NCBI RefSeq assembly: GCF_014269035.2
Contig: NZ_JABWRP020000005.1
Coordinates: forward strand, 1-64,000
DNA length: 64,000 nucleotides
Source: Pseudomonas vlassakiae
GTDB taxonomy: Bacteria > Pseudomonadota > Gammaproteobacteria > Pseudomonadales > Pseudomonadaceae
Direction: 5' to 3'
The translations under genes and the position numbers were made by a program. Under the pieces are notes generated by a model. That model was given only the letters and a program-made list of their open reading frames with translations. It did no database searches and was not told where the DNA came from. Positions 18,893 to 27,341 of this stretch are shown piece by piece. Numbering within the stretch: position 1 is the stretch's first letter; every line of letters starts with the position of its first letter.

Positions 18893-19789
18893 ATGCCCGC
18901 CCTAGACCATCCCCTGATCGACCAGTTCCTCGACGCCCTGTGGCTCGAAAAAGGCCTGTCCGACAACACCCGCACCTCCTACCGCAGCGACCTGGCCCTG
19001 TTCAATGGCTGGCTCCATGAGCATTCGGTAGCGCTGCCCGACGCCGGCCGCGAACTGATCCTTGATCACTTGGCCTGGCGCCTGGACCAAGGTTACAAAC
19101 CTCGCTCCACAGCGCGCTTTCTCTCCGGGCTGCGGGGCTTCTTTCGCTACCTGTTGCGGGAAAAGCTGGTCGCCGTCGACCCGACCCTGCAGGTCGACAT
19201 GCCGCAACTCGGTCGGCCCTTGCCCAAATCCCTGTCGGAAGCCGACGTCGAAGCCCTGCTGCAGGCTCCGGACCTGGGCGAAGCCATCGGTCAACGCGAC
19301 CGCGCCATGCTCGAAGTCCTTTACGCCTGCGGCCTGCGCGTTAGCGAACTGGTCAGCCTGACCCTCGACCAGGTCAACCTGCGCCAGGGTGTGCTGCGGG
19401 TGATGGGCAAGGGCAGCAAGGAACGCCTAGTGCCAATGGGCGAGGAGGCGGTGGCCTGGCTGGAGCGCTACCTGCGTGATGGCCGCGCCGAACTGCTGAA
19501 CGGCCGCCCCAGCGACGTACTGTTCCCCAGTCAGCGCGGCGAGCAGATGACCCGCCAGACCTTCTGGCACCGCATCAAGCACCAGGCGCGGGTGGCCTGC
19601 ATCGACAAGCCGCTGTCGCCGCATACCCTGCGCCATGCTTTTGCCACCCACCTGCTCAACCACGGTGCCGACCTGCGCGTGGTGCAGATGCTGCTGGGCC
19701 ACAGTGACCTTTCCACCACGCAGATCTATACCCATGTAGCCAAGGCGCGGCTCCAGCAATTGCACGCCCAGCACCATCCGCGTGGATGA
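18893..19789 (+). CDS. xerD: Site-specific tyrosine recombinase XerD
   Basis: The 298-residue recombinase resolves chromosome dimers at dif together with XerC under FtsK control. It has the SAM-like core-binding domain (residues 7-95) and the catalytic domain with Arg149 (CGLRVSEL), Lys173 (MGKGSKER), His244 and Arg247 (HTLRHAFATHLL), His270 (LGHSDLS) and nucleophile Tyr279 (TTQIYTH). The N-terminus and the genetic setting immediately before dsbC and hom fit XerD rather than XerC. Confidence 0.96.
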   Translation: MPALDHPLIDQFLDALWLEKGLSDNTRTSYRSDLALFNGWLHEHSVALPDAGRELILDHLAWRLDQGYKPRSTARFLSGLRGFFRYLLREKLVAVDPTLQVDMPQLGRPLPKSLSEADVEALLQAPDLGEAIGQRDRAMLEVLYACGLRVSELVSLTLDQVNLRQGVLRVMGKGSKERLVPMGEEAVAWLERYLRDGRAELLNGRPSDVLFPSQRGEQMTRQTFWHRIKHQARVACIDKPLSPHTLRHAFATHLLNHGADLRVVQMLLGHSDLSTTQIYTHVAKARLQQLHAQHHPRG

Positions 19790-19944
19790 ATGTTTTTCAT
19801 GTTCCGCCGACCGGTCCTTGCAGGCCCCTTCATCCGCAGCGTGATGTGGTAGGCTTGGGCGGTTTGCATCAAGGGCCGCACGGTCGCCGCGATTTTTTGC
19901 GCAGGTGACGCCCTCCGGCCCCTGTCCGCCTCCAGGAGTTCCCC

Positions 19945-20703
19945 ATGCGCGTGACCCATATTTTCGCCGCCGCCGTGATGGCGCTGGCCAGTACCTTTGC
20001 CGTTGCCGCGGCTGACAGCAATGCCAGCGCCGAGCAGGCCATCCGCAAGTCGTTGCAGAACCTCGAACTCGAAGTGCCGGTGGAAAGCGTCGGCAGCAGC
20101 CCGCTCAATGGCCTTTATGAAGTCAAGCTGCAGGGCGGCCGTGTGCTGTATGCCAGTGCCGATGGCCAATACGTCATGCAGGGCTACCTGTATCAGTTGC
20201 AGGACGGCAAGCCGGTCAACCTGACCGAGAAGGCCGAGCGTCAGGGTGTTGCCAAGCTCATCAACGGCATTCCTGCCGCCGAGACCGTTGTCTATCCTGC
20301 CAAGGGCGAGACCAAGTCGCACATCACTGTCTTCACCGACACCACCTGCCCGTATTGCCACAAGCTGCACGCCGAAGTGCCCGAGCTCAACCGCCGCGGT
20401 ATCGAAGTGCGCTATGTCGCCTTCCCGCGTCAGGGCCTCGGTTCGCCTGGTGACGAGCAGCTGCAGGCAGTCTGGTGCTCCAGCGATCGCCGCGCGGCGA
20501 TGGACAAGATGGTCGAAGGCAAGGAAATCAAGGCTGCCAAGTGCGCCAACCCGGTCAGCAAGCAATTCCAGCTGGGCCAGCAGATCGGCGTCAACGGCAC
20601 GCCGGCCATCGTGCTCGAGAACGGGCATGTGATTCCGGGTTACCAGCCGGCACCACAAGTGGCCAAACTGGCCCTGGCTGGCGAGCAGCAGGCCGCCAAG
20701 TAA
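19945..20703 (+). CDS. dsbC: Periplasmic thiol:disulfide isomerase DsbC/DsbG family
   Basis: The 252-residue precursor has a signal peptide (MRVTHIFAAAVMALASTFAVAA), an N-terminal dimerisation domain, and a thioredoxin domain with the active site CPYC (Cys135, Cys138) and cis-proline at TP220. A second, structural cysteine pair (Cys178, Cys200) is as in DsbC. It isomerises wrong disulfides in the periplasm. Position between xerD and hom matches the xerD-dsbC order of many gammaproteobacteria. Confidence 0.94.
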   Translation: MRVTHIFAAAVMALASTFAVAAADSNASAEQAIRKSLQNLELEVPVESVGSSPLNGLYEVKLQGGRVLYASADGQYVMQGYLYQLQDGKPVNLTEKAERQGVAKLINGIPAAETVVYPAKGETKSHITVFTDTTCPYCHKLHAEVPELNRRGIEVRYVAFPRQGLGSPGDEQLQAVWCSSDRRAAMDKMVEGKEIKAAKCANPVSKQFQLGQQIGVNGTPAIVLENGHVIPGYQPAPQVAKLALAGEQQAAK

Positions 20704-20785
20704 TTCATTCAATACGCCGTCGTCATGGGGTGACGGCATGTTTCACGGTCGGTGAAGGCGCCGGCCGTTCAATGGGGAGTTCACA

Positions 20786-22090
20786 GTGAAACCGGTCAAA
20801 GTAGGCATCTGTGGGTTGGGGACCGTCGGTGGCGGAACCTTCAATGTACTTCAGCGCAACGCCGAGGAGATTGCCCGCCGTGCCGGGCGCGGTATTGAAG
20901 TGGCACAGATTGCCATGCGCTCGCAGAACCCGAACTGCCAGATTACCGGTACCCCCATTACCGCTGATGTGTTCGACGTTGCGAGCAACCCGGAGATCGA
21001 CATTGTCATCGAGCTGATCGGTGGCTACACCGTGGCGCGTGACCTGGTGCTCAAGGCCATCGAGAATGGCAAGCACGTGGTGACTGCAAACAAGGCGCTG
21101 ATCGCCGTGCACGGTAACGAGATTTTTGCCAAGGCGCGCGAGAAGGGGGTCATCGTTGCCTTCGAAGCCGCAGTGGCCGGTGGTATCCCGGTGATCAAGG
21201 CGATCCGCGAAGGTCTGTCGGCCAACCGCATCAACTGGCTGGCCGGCATCATCAACGGCACCGGCAACTTCATCCTCACCGAAATGCGTGAGAAAGGCCG
21301 CGCCTTCCCCGATGTGCTGGCCGAAGCCCAGGCGCTGGGCTATGCCGAAGCCGACCCGACCTTCGACGTCGAAGGCATCGATGCCGCGCACAAGCTGACC
21401 ATCCTGGCGTCCATCGCCTTTGGTATCCCGCTGCAGTTCGACAAGGCCTACACCGAAGGCATCACCCAGCTGACTACCGCTGACGTGAACTACGCCGAAG
21501 CGCTGGGCTACCGCATCAAGCACCTGGGCGTGGCCCGCCGCACCGCCGAAGGCATCGAGCTGCGCGTGCACCCGACGCTGATCCCGGCCGACCGCCTGAT
21601 CGCCAACGTCAACGGCGTGATGAACGCGGTCATGGTCAACGGCGACGCCGCCGGTTCGACCCTGTACTACGGCGCTGGCGCCGGCATGGAGCCAACTGCG
21701 TCGTCGGTGGTGGGTGACCTGGTCGACGTGGTCCGTGCCATGACCTCCGACCCGGAAAACCGCGTGCCGCACCTGGCCTTCCAGCCAGACTCGTTGTCGG
21801 CCCATCCGATCCTGCCAATCGAAGCCTGCGAAAGTGCGTACTACCTGCGTATCCAGGCCAAGGACCATCCGGGCGTGCTGGCCCAGGTGGCGAGCATCCT
21901 CTCGGAGCGCGGCATCAACATCGAGTCGATCATGCAGAAGGAAGCCGAGGAGCAGGACGGCCTGGTGCCGATGATCCTGCTGACCCACGGTGTGGTCGAG
22001 CAGCGCATCAACGACGCCATCGTCGCGCTGGAATCCCTGCAGGACGTGGTCGGCAAGGTCGTACGCATCCGCGTCGAACAGCTGAATTAA
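20786..22090 (+). CDS. hom: Homoserine dehydrogenase
   Basis: The 434-residue enzyme reduces aspartate semialdehyde to homoserine on the way to threonine and methionine. The N-terminus has the dinucleotide fold VGICGLGTVGGG. The catalytic domain includes GIINGTGNFILTEM and EGIDAAHKLTILASIAFG. A C-terminal ACT domain (about 350-434, YYLRIQAKDHPGVLAQVASI) suggests feedback by threonine. It uses a GTG start at 20786 preceded by GGGGAG. The gene is monofunctional, without an aspartokinase domain. thrC follows after 49 bp. Confidence 0.97.
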   Translation: MKPVKVGICGLGTVGGGTFNVLQRNAEEIARRAGRGIEVAQIAMRSQNPNCQITGTPITADVFDVASNPEIDIVIELIGGYTVARDLVLKAIENGKHVVTANKALIAVHGNEIFAKAREKGVIVAFEAAVAGGIPVIKAIREGLSANRINWLAGIINGTGNFILTEMREKGRAFPDVLAEAQALGYAEADPTFDVEGIDAAHKLTILASIAFGIPLQFDKAYTEGITQLTTADVNYAEALGYRIKHLGVARRTAEGIELRVHPTLIPADRLIANVNGVMNAVMVNGDAAGSTLYYGAGAGMEPTASSVVGDLVDVVRAMTSDPENRVPHLAFQPDSLSAHPILPIEACESAYYLRIQAKDHPGVLAQVASILSERGINIESIMQKEAEEQDGLVPMILLTHGVVEQRINDAIVALESLQDVVGKVVRIRVEQLN

Positions 22091-22100
22091 TCTGCCAATC

Positions 22101-22118
22101 GGGCCGCTCTGGCGGCCC
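22101..22118 (+). terminator. Hairpin in the hom-thrC gap
   Basis: GGGCCGC and GCGGCCC form a 7-bp stem with a 4-base loop, 10 bp after the hom stop and 21 bp before thrC. There is no T-tract, so it may attenuate or stabilise the mRNA end rather than terminate fully. Confidence 0.45.
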
Positions 22119-22139
22119 TAGCATCGAAGGTTTGCACCC

Positions 22140-23549
22140 ATGCGCTATATCAGTACCCGCGGCCAGGCTCCGGCCCTGAATTTCGAAGACGTGCTGCTGG
22201 CTGGCCTGGCCAGCGACGGCGGCCTGTACGTCCCTGAGAACCTGCCTCGCTTCACCCAGGAAGAAATCGCCTCCTGGGCCGGCCTGCCGTATCACGAGCT
22301 GGCCTTCCGGGTGATGCGCCCGTTCGTCGAAGGCAGCATCGCCGACGCCGACTTCAAGAAGATCCTCGAAGAAACCTACGGCGAGTTCGCCCACGCTGCG
22401 GTCGCCCCGCTGCGCCAGCTGAACAGCAACGAATGGGTGCTCGAGCTGTTCCACGGCCCGACCCTGGCCTTCAAGGACTTCGCCCTGCAACTGCTCGGTC
22501 GCCTGCTCGACCACGTGCTGGCCAAGCGCAACGAGCGTGTGGTGATCATCGGCGCCACCAGCGGTGACACCGGTTCGGCCGCCATCGAAGGCTGCCGCAG
22601 CTGCGAAAACGTCGACATCTTCATCCTGCACCCGCACCAGCGTGTGTCGGAAGTGCAGCGTCGGCAGATGACCACCCTGTTCGGCGACAACGTCCACAAC
22701 ATCGCCATCGAAGGCAACTTCGACGACTGCCAGGAAATGGTCAAGGCCAGCTTCGCCGACCAGTCGTTCCTCAAGGGCACCCGCCTGGTCGCGGTCAACT
22801 CGATCAACTGGGCGCGGATCATGGCCCAGATCGTCTATTACTTCCATGCGGCCCTGCAGCTGGGCGGCCCGGCCCGTTCGGTGGCATTCTCGGTACCGAC
22901 CGGCAACTTCGGCGATATCTTCGCCGGTTACCTGGCGCGCAACATGGGCCTGCCGGTCAGCCAGCTGATCGTCGCCACCAACCGCAACGACATCCTGCAC
23001 CGCTTCATGAGCGGCAACCAGTACGTCAAGGAAACCCTGCACGCGACCTTGTCGCCGTCCATGGACATCATGGTTTCGTCCAACTTCGAGCGCCTGCTGT
23101 TCGACCTGCACGGCCGCAACGGCGCCGCGCTGGCCGAGCTGATGGCCACCTTCAAGCAGGGTGGCGGCTTCAGCGTCGAGCAAGACCGCTGGACCGAAGC
23201 GCGCAAGCTGTTCGATTCGCTGGCGGTCAGCGATGAGCAGACCTGCGAGACCATCGCCGAGGTATTTGCCGCCACGGGTGAGGTGCTCGACCCGCACACC
23301 GCGATCGGCGTCAAGGCCGCCCGCGAGTGCCGCCGCAGCCTGGACACGCCAATGGTGGTGCTGGGCACTGCCCACCCGGTCAAGTTCCCTGAGGCGGTGG
23401 AGAAGGCCGGTGTCGGCAAGGCGCTGGAGCTGCCGGCGCACCTGAGCGACCTGTTCAGCCGTGAAGAGCGTTGCACCGTCTTGGCCAATGACCTGAAGGC
23501 TGTTCAAGCCTTTGTCAGCCAGCACGGTAATCGCGGCAAGCCTCTGTAA
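22140..23549 (+). CDS. thrC: Threonine synthase
   Basis: The 469-residue PLP enzyme converts O-phosphohomoserine to threonine. The Schiff-base lysine is Lys112 in GPTLAFKDFALQLLG, and the phosphate-binding loop is GATSGDTGSAA. The N-terminal MRYISTRGQAPALNFEDVLL is typical of the longer, E. coli-like class. It lies directly downstream of hom, so the two enzymes are almost certainly coexpressed. Confidence 0.97.
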   Translation: MRYISTRGQAPALNFEDVLLAGLASDGGLYVPENLPRFTQEEIASWAGLPYHELAFRVMRPFVEGSIADADFKKILEETYGEFAHAAVAPLRQLNSNEWVLELFHGPTLAFKDFALQLLGRLLDHVLAKRNERVVIIGATSGDTGSAAIEGCRSCENVDIFILHPHQRVSEVQRRQMTTLFGDNVHNIAIEGNFDDCQEMVKASFADQSFLKGTRLVAVNSINWARIMAQIVYYFHAALQLGGPARSVAFSVPTGNFGDIFAGYLARNMGLPVSQLIVATNRNDILHRFMSGNQYVKETLHATLSPSMDIMVSSNFERLLFDLHGRNGAALAELMATFKQGGGFSVEQDRWTEARKLFDSLAVSDEQTCETIAEVFAATGEVLDPHTAIGVKAARECRRSLDTPMVVLGTAHPVKFPEAVEKAGVGKALELPAHLSDLFSREERCTVLANDLKAVQAFVSQHGNRGKPL

Positions 23550-23678
23550 TCGCATGGCGTTCGGGGCTGCGATGCAGCCCCGGATTTCAAAAAGTTCCTA
23601 CCTCTTTTGCGGAATTGTCCTATGTAAGGCTGTGAAAGCCTTGTCTAGAGTGGCCGGTCCTTTACCAAGGAGCGGCAC

Positions 23679-24068
23679 ATGCGACAGCCCTTCGTGTTGA
23701 TTCACCCGGCACGCCCATCCCACCAGATCCTCCTGCACCAGGCCTGCAACGCCATGGGCCTGTTCAATGTGCGCGTCACCCACGACCTGGCCGACCTCGA
23801 CAGCTGCCTGGCCCGTCCACCGCGCGCTGACCTGCTGATTCTCGAGCATGCCGTGAACGATGGCCTGGCCTTGCTCGAACGGGCCGGTCGCACCCGTGCC
23901 GTGCTGTTTGTCGGGCATGCCAACGCGGGTTCCCCGAACCTCGCCCATGAAGCCCGGCGCCAGGGCCTGTGGGTGCTCGCCGACCTCCCTTGGCCGCTGC
24001 CAGTCCGGCGCTGGCAACGCGCCCTGCAACGTATTCAAACTGTCACGTCGCCCACGCATCCTCACTGA
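23679..24068 (+). CDS. Stand-alone receiver-like (degenerate response-regulator) protein
   Basis: The 129-residue protein looks like a single CheY-type receiver domain in length and in its alternating strand-helix pattern. FVLIHPARPSHQILLHQACN suits strand 1/helix 1, ADLLILEH suits strand 3, TRAVLFVGHAN strand 4 and GLWVLADLPWPL strand 5. Glu56 occupies the phosphoacceptor position, the acidic pair near residue 10 is replaced by His-Pro, and the strand 5 lysine is absent. So it is probably not phosphorylated. ANTAR/AmiR-type receivers look similar, but no RNA-binding tail is present. Fold assignment is inference. Confidence 0.6.
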   Translation: MRQPFVLIHPARPSHQILLHQACNAMGLFNVRVTHDLADLDSCLARPPRADLLILEHAVNDGLALLERAGRTRAVLFVGHANAGSPNLAHEARRQGLWVLADLPWPLPVRRWQRALQRIQTVTSPTHPH

Positions 24069-24146
24069 AACAGCCGGGGCGTAACGAACTTTTCGCCACG
24101 CGTGCTGGTCAGTTCCTTCATGTCCCATTACATGCGAGTGATCCGG

Positions 24147-24428
24147 ATGGAAAGAATCTGCAGACTGCTCAACGACGCACTAACGCCCTACCAGGCCATG
24201 CTGGGCGCCACGGATGCCAACGGCAACCGTCAATTGACCGTGTACGACAGCCTCGGCGGCACGGCCTTGCGGCGCACGGTCAGCCAACGCCAGCTGCAGG
24301 AGCAAAGCCTGCTGATTGATCTGGTGGACGGCTTGCACCGTGACTTGCAGATTGTCGAGGGGCGCTTGCAGCCCTGTGTGATCGCGGCCTTGCAACAGCG
24401 CCAGCAGCCACAGGGAACCTTTGCCTGA
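24147..24428 (+). CDS. Small Pseudomonas protein, probably DUF3509 family
   Basis: The 93-residue protein begins MERICRLLNDALTPYQAMLG and has an extended middle (QLTVYDSLGGTALRRTVS) and a helical C-terminus ending RQQPQGTFA. This pattern and length fit DUF3509, a family I know only from pseudomonads and whose function is unknown. Earlier in-frame starts exist (GTG 24102, ATG 24120, ATG 24132). I chose 24147 for family length, but no start has a clear ribosome-binding site. Confidence 0.65.
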   Translation: MERICRLLNDALTPYQAMLGATDANGNRQLTVYDSLGGTALRRTVSQRQLQEQSLLIDLVDGLHRDLQIVEGRLQPCVIAALQQRQQPQGTFA

Positions 24429-24440
24429 AAGGCTTATCCT

Positions 24441-24557
24441 AAACATCAAGGGCAGCCGGCCAGTGCACAGCTCCGGCACTGGCGGGTTGTCGTGGAAAGT
24501 CCATCAGGACTTTCGATTGGCCCCGGGCGTCCACCCCAGCGTCCGGGGTTTCTTTTT
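24441..24557 (+). ncRNA. Candidate structured small RNA with intrinsic terminator
   Basis: Three hairpins follow each other in 117 bp without a coding frame. They are GCCAGTGC/GCACTGGC (24459-24483), GAAAGTCC/GGACTTTC with an ATCA loop (24495-24514), and CCCCGG/CCGGGG (24521-24548) running into TTTCTTTTT. Perfect short stems plus a terminator suggest an independent RNA or the structured 3' end of the upstream mRNA. A TATCCT -10-like box lies at 24435-24440, and GAACCT sits about 20 bp upstream of that as in ECF-type promoters. I cannot match it to a named RNA. Confidence 0.45.
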
Positions 24558-24566
24558 GCCTGTTTG

Positions 24567-25424
24567 TCAGTGGCTTTCGAAAAAGTGCTGGCTCTCTTCC
24601 AGGTAGGCTGCGCGCAGCTCCGGGTCGAGCCAGTGTGCGTACAGGGCGGGCAGGGTATTCATGCGCAGGGCCGGTAGCAACTGGTCGATGTGGCTTATGG
24701 CGGTGCGCCCCAGTGGCGTGTCCGAGCAGCCTACATGCAGAAACTGATAGCGGGTCACACCCTGGATCGGATGGAACTGATAGTCCGCCGGCGAGCCGCC
24801 TTGTTGTTGAATCAGGTAGCGCAACTCGGGCCAGTAGCCCAGCACCAGTTGCAGGCGCCCGAGCTGTTGCATTTGCAACAGGTTGGCGGTGGCATCGTTA
24901 CCGTAGTGGCGGCTGAACGCCGAGTCGGGCAGCTGTCGCAGGATTTCGTCGACCTGGCTGCTGTAGCTGCGCTCGGCGACGATGCCCAGCTTCAGCGGGG
25001 TATTGCCGAGCAAGCCCTTGAGGTCGACCTGCTGGCCATCCAGGTAGGGTGCCAGCAGCGCCTGCCCGCTCTTGCGCACCACCACGCCGCTGCTCAGCAC
25101 GCCCAGCATCGGTTGCGAGAAGTGCACGAACTTCGCCCGCTCTGCAGTCCACAGCAGCGTCGGGTCGCAGGTGAAGCTGGACGGGTCCTGGAGCATCTGG
25201 AGCCCGCGCGCACGGTTTACCCGGATGATGCTGTGCTCGTATTCGGGCATCTGCTCGATCAGCAGCGGCAGCATCTGGTCGATGACCCCCTGGCCTTTCT
25301 CCGTGCCTTCGAACACGGTGAAGGGCGGCAGGTCGCGCACCAGCCACAACAGGCGTTCCTTGGCCTGTGCCGGCGTTACCAGCAGGGCAAGCAGCAGCGC
25401 GCAGTACAGGGCTGGCGAACGCAT
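24567..25424 (-). CDS. Periplasmic solute-binding-like protein (TIGR02285 type)
   Basis: The 285-residue protein has a signal peptide (MRSPALYCALLLALLVTPAQA) and the two-lobed pattern of extracellular solute-binding proteins of the amino-acid type (LLWLVRDLPPFTVFEG, then YGNDATANLLQMQQLGRL). It resembles the TIGR02285 group. No permease or ATPase gene is adjacent, so transport is doubtful; a sensory or orphan binding role is possible. It ends 10 bp past the candidate RNA terminator on the opposite strand and lies 11 bp downstream of the CoA-transferase gene, probably cotranscribed with it. Confidence 0.75.
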   Translation of the reverse strand: MRSPALYCALLLALLVTPAQAKERLLWLVRDLPPFTVFEGTEKGQGVIDQMLPLLIEQMPEYEHSIIRVNRARGLQMLQDPSSFTCDPTLLWTAERAKFVHFSQPMLGVLSSGVVVRKSGQALLAPYLDGQQVDLKGLLGNTPLKLGIVAERSYSSQVDEILRQLPDSAFSRHYGNDATANLLQMQQLGRLQLVLGYWPELRYLIQQQGGSPADYQFHPIQGVTRYQFLHVGCSDTPLGRTAISHIDQLLPALRMNTLPALYAHWLDPELRAAYLEESQHFFESH

Positions 25425-25435
25425 CGGCAGCCGCT

Positions 25436-26635
25436 TCAGACCGTGCCCGCCTGGCGCAGGCTGGCGATCGCCGCCTGGTCGTAGCCCAGGCCAGCCAGCA
25501 CGCTATCGGTGTGTTCACCCAACGTCGGACCTACCCATTCGGCAGAGCCCGGGGTATCCGAAAGCTTGGGCACGATACCCGGCATCTTGAACGGCTTGCC
25601 GTCTGGCAGGCGCGCCTGCAGGAACATCTCGCGGGCCAGGTACTGCGGGTCGCTGAACATGTCCTCGGCCGAGTAGATCCGGCTGGCCGGCACTTGCGCG
25701 TCGTTGAGCACCTGCATCAGCTGGTCCAGCGGCAGGCTGTTGGCCCAGCGGTCGATCACCCCGTACAGCTCGTCGCGCCTGGCATCGCGGCCATCATTGC
25801 TGGCCAGGCCAGGGTCGTCGGCCAGGTCGGCGCGGCCTATGGCCTGCATGAAGCGCTTGAAGATGGCGTCACCGTTGGCGCCGATCTGCACATGCTTGCC
25901 GTCGGCGCTGGTGTGGATGGAAGAGGGCGTGATGCCGGGCATGATGTTGCCGGTACGCTCGCGGATGAAGCCGAACACGTCGAACTCCGGCACCATGCTT
26001 TCCATCATGGCGAAGATCGCCTCGTACAGCGCCACGTCCACCACTTGGCCCTGGCCACCATTGACCTCGCGATGACGCAGTGCCATCAGCGCGCCAATCA
26101 CGCCCCACAGCGCAGCGATCGAATCACCGATGGAGATCCCGGTGCGTACGGGCGGGCGGTCGTCGAAGCCGGTGATGTAGCGCAACCCGCCCATCGACTC
26201 ACCGACCGCACCGAAGCCCGGCTGATCCTTCATCGGCCCGGTCTGGCCGAAGCCGGACAGGCGTACCATGACCAGGCGCGGGTTCAGGGCGTGCAGCACG
26301 TCCCAGCCCAGGCCAAGTTTCTCCAGCACGCCAGGGCGGAAATTCTCGATCAGGATGTCGGCCTCAGCGAGCAGGCGCTTGAGCACCTCGCGGCCTTCGG
26401 GGTGCTTGAGGTTGAGTGTCAGCGACTGCTTGTTGCGCGCCTGCACGAACCACCACAGTGATGTGCCCTCGTACAGCTTGCGCCACTTGCGCAGCGGGTC
26501 GCCGCCGTCCGGCGACTCCACCTTGATCACTTCGGCGCCGAATTCGGCGCAGATGCGCGAGGCGAACGGCCCGGCGATCAGGGTACCGAGTTCGATGACT
26601 TTCAAGCCGGCGAGGGGTTTGCTGGGCGTAGACAT
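25436..26635 (-). CDS. CaiB/BaiF family (type III) CoA-transferase
   Basis: The 399-residue protein follows the family III CoA-transferase layout: LKVIELGTLIAGPFASRICA at 11-30, ADILIENFRPGVLEKLGLG at 92-110, GFGQTGP, and the catalytic aspartate at Asp171 in GISIGDSIAA. The enzyme moves CoA between two carboxylates through mixed anhydrides. Donor and acceptor cannot be read from the sequence; dicarboxylate substrates such as glutarate, itaconate or succinate are common for this branch. It diverges from yaeQ. Confidence 0.9.
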   Translation of the reverse strand: MSTPSKPLAGLKVIELGTLIAGPFASRICAEFGAEVIKVESPDGGDPLRKWRKLYEGTSLWWFVQARNKQSLTLNLKHPEGREVLKRLLAEADILIENFRPGVLEKLGLGWDVLHALNPRLVMVRLSGFGQTGPMKDQPGFGAVGESMGGLRYITGFDDRPPVRTGISIGDSIAALWGVIGALMALRHREVNGGQGQVVDVALYEAIFAMMESMVPEFDVFGFIRERTGNIMPGITPSSIHTSADGKHVQIGANGDAIFKRFMQAIGRADLADDPGLASNDGRDARRDELYGVIDRWANSLPLDQLMQVLNDAQVPASRIYSAEDMFSDPQYLAREMFLQARLPDGKPFKMPGIVPKLSDTPGSAEWVGPTLGEHTDSVLAGLGYDQAAIASLRQAGTV

Positions 26636-26768
26636 TAGGCATCCGTGGCAACTGGTCAGAGCCGTGGTTTTAGCATAGGTCCGAAGCGGCCGATACTGCT
26701 CCGGCGCAAGCGCAGGCAGGATCGGTTAGACTAGCGGCCTTTTCTTTACGCACGAAGCCCATTCGACC

Positions 26769-27311
26769 ATGGCCCAGCCGTCCACCACGTACAAATTCGA
26801 ACTGAACCTGACCGACCTCGATCGCGGCGTATATGAAAACGTCCGCCAGACCATTGCCCGTCACCCTTCGGAAACCGAAGAGCGCATGGCCGTACGCCTG
26901 CTGGCCTATGCCCTGTGGTACAACGAGAACCTGTCGTTCGGCCGTGGCCTGTCCGATGTCGATGAAGCGGCGCTGTGGGAAAAGAGCCTGGACGACCGCA
27001 TCCTGCACTGGATCGAAGTCGGCCAGCCGGATGCCGACCGCCTGACCTGGTGCTCGCGCCGCACCGAACGCACCAGCCTGCTGGCCTACGGCAGCCTGCG
27101 GGTGTGGGAAGGCAAGGTGGTGGGCGCAGTCAAGGGCCTGAAGAACCTGAGCATTGCCGCCGTGCCGCAGGAAGTACTGGAAGTCCTGGCCACCGACATG
27201 CCGCGCACCATCAAATGGGATGTGATGATCAGCGAAGGCACGGTATTCGTCACCGACGACCGTGGCCAGCACGAAGTGCAACTGCAATGGCTGCTCGGTG
27301 AGCGTGGCTGA
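26769..27311 (+). CDS. yaeQ: YaeQ family protein
   Basis: The 180-residue protein matches YaeQ along its length: TYKFELNLTDLDRGVYENV at the N-terminus, ETEERMAVRLLAYALWYNE, and a C-terminal WLLGERG. YaeQ has a PD-(D/E)XK nuclease-like fold, but its cellular role is unsettled; an old link to RfaH suppression is weak. A TAGACT -10-like box lies at 26727-26732, about 35 bp upstream. recJ follows 30 bp downstream in the same direction. Confidence 0.92.
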   Translation: MAQPSTTYKFELNLTDLDRGVYENVRQTIARHPSETEERMAVRLLAYALWYNENLSFGRGLSDVDEAALWEKSLDDRILHWIEVGQPDADRLTWCSRRTERTSLLAYGSLRVWEGKVVGAVKGLKNLSIAAVPQEVLEVLATDMPRTIKWDVMISEGTVFVTDDRGQHEVQLQWLLGERG

Positions 27312-27341
27312 ACCGACTGACACCTGACTGCCGAAGACACC

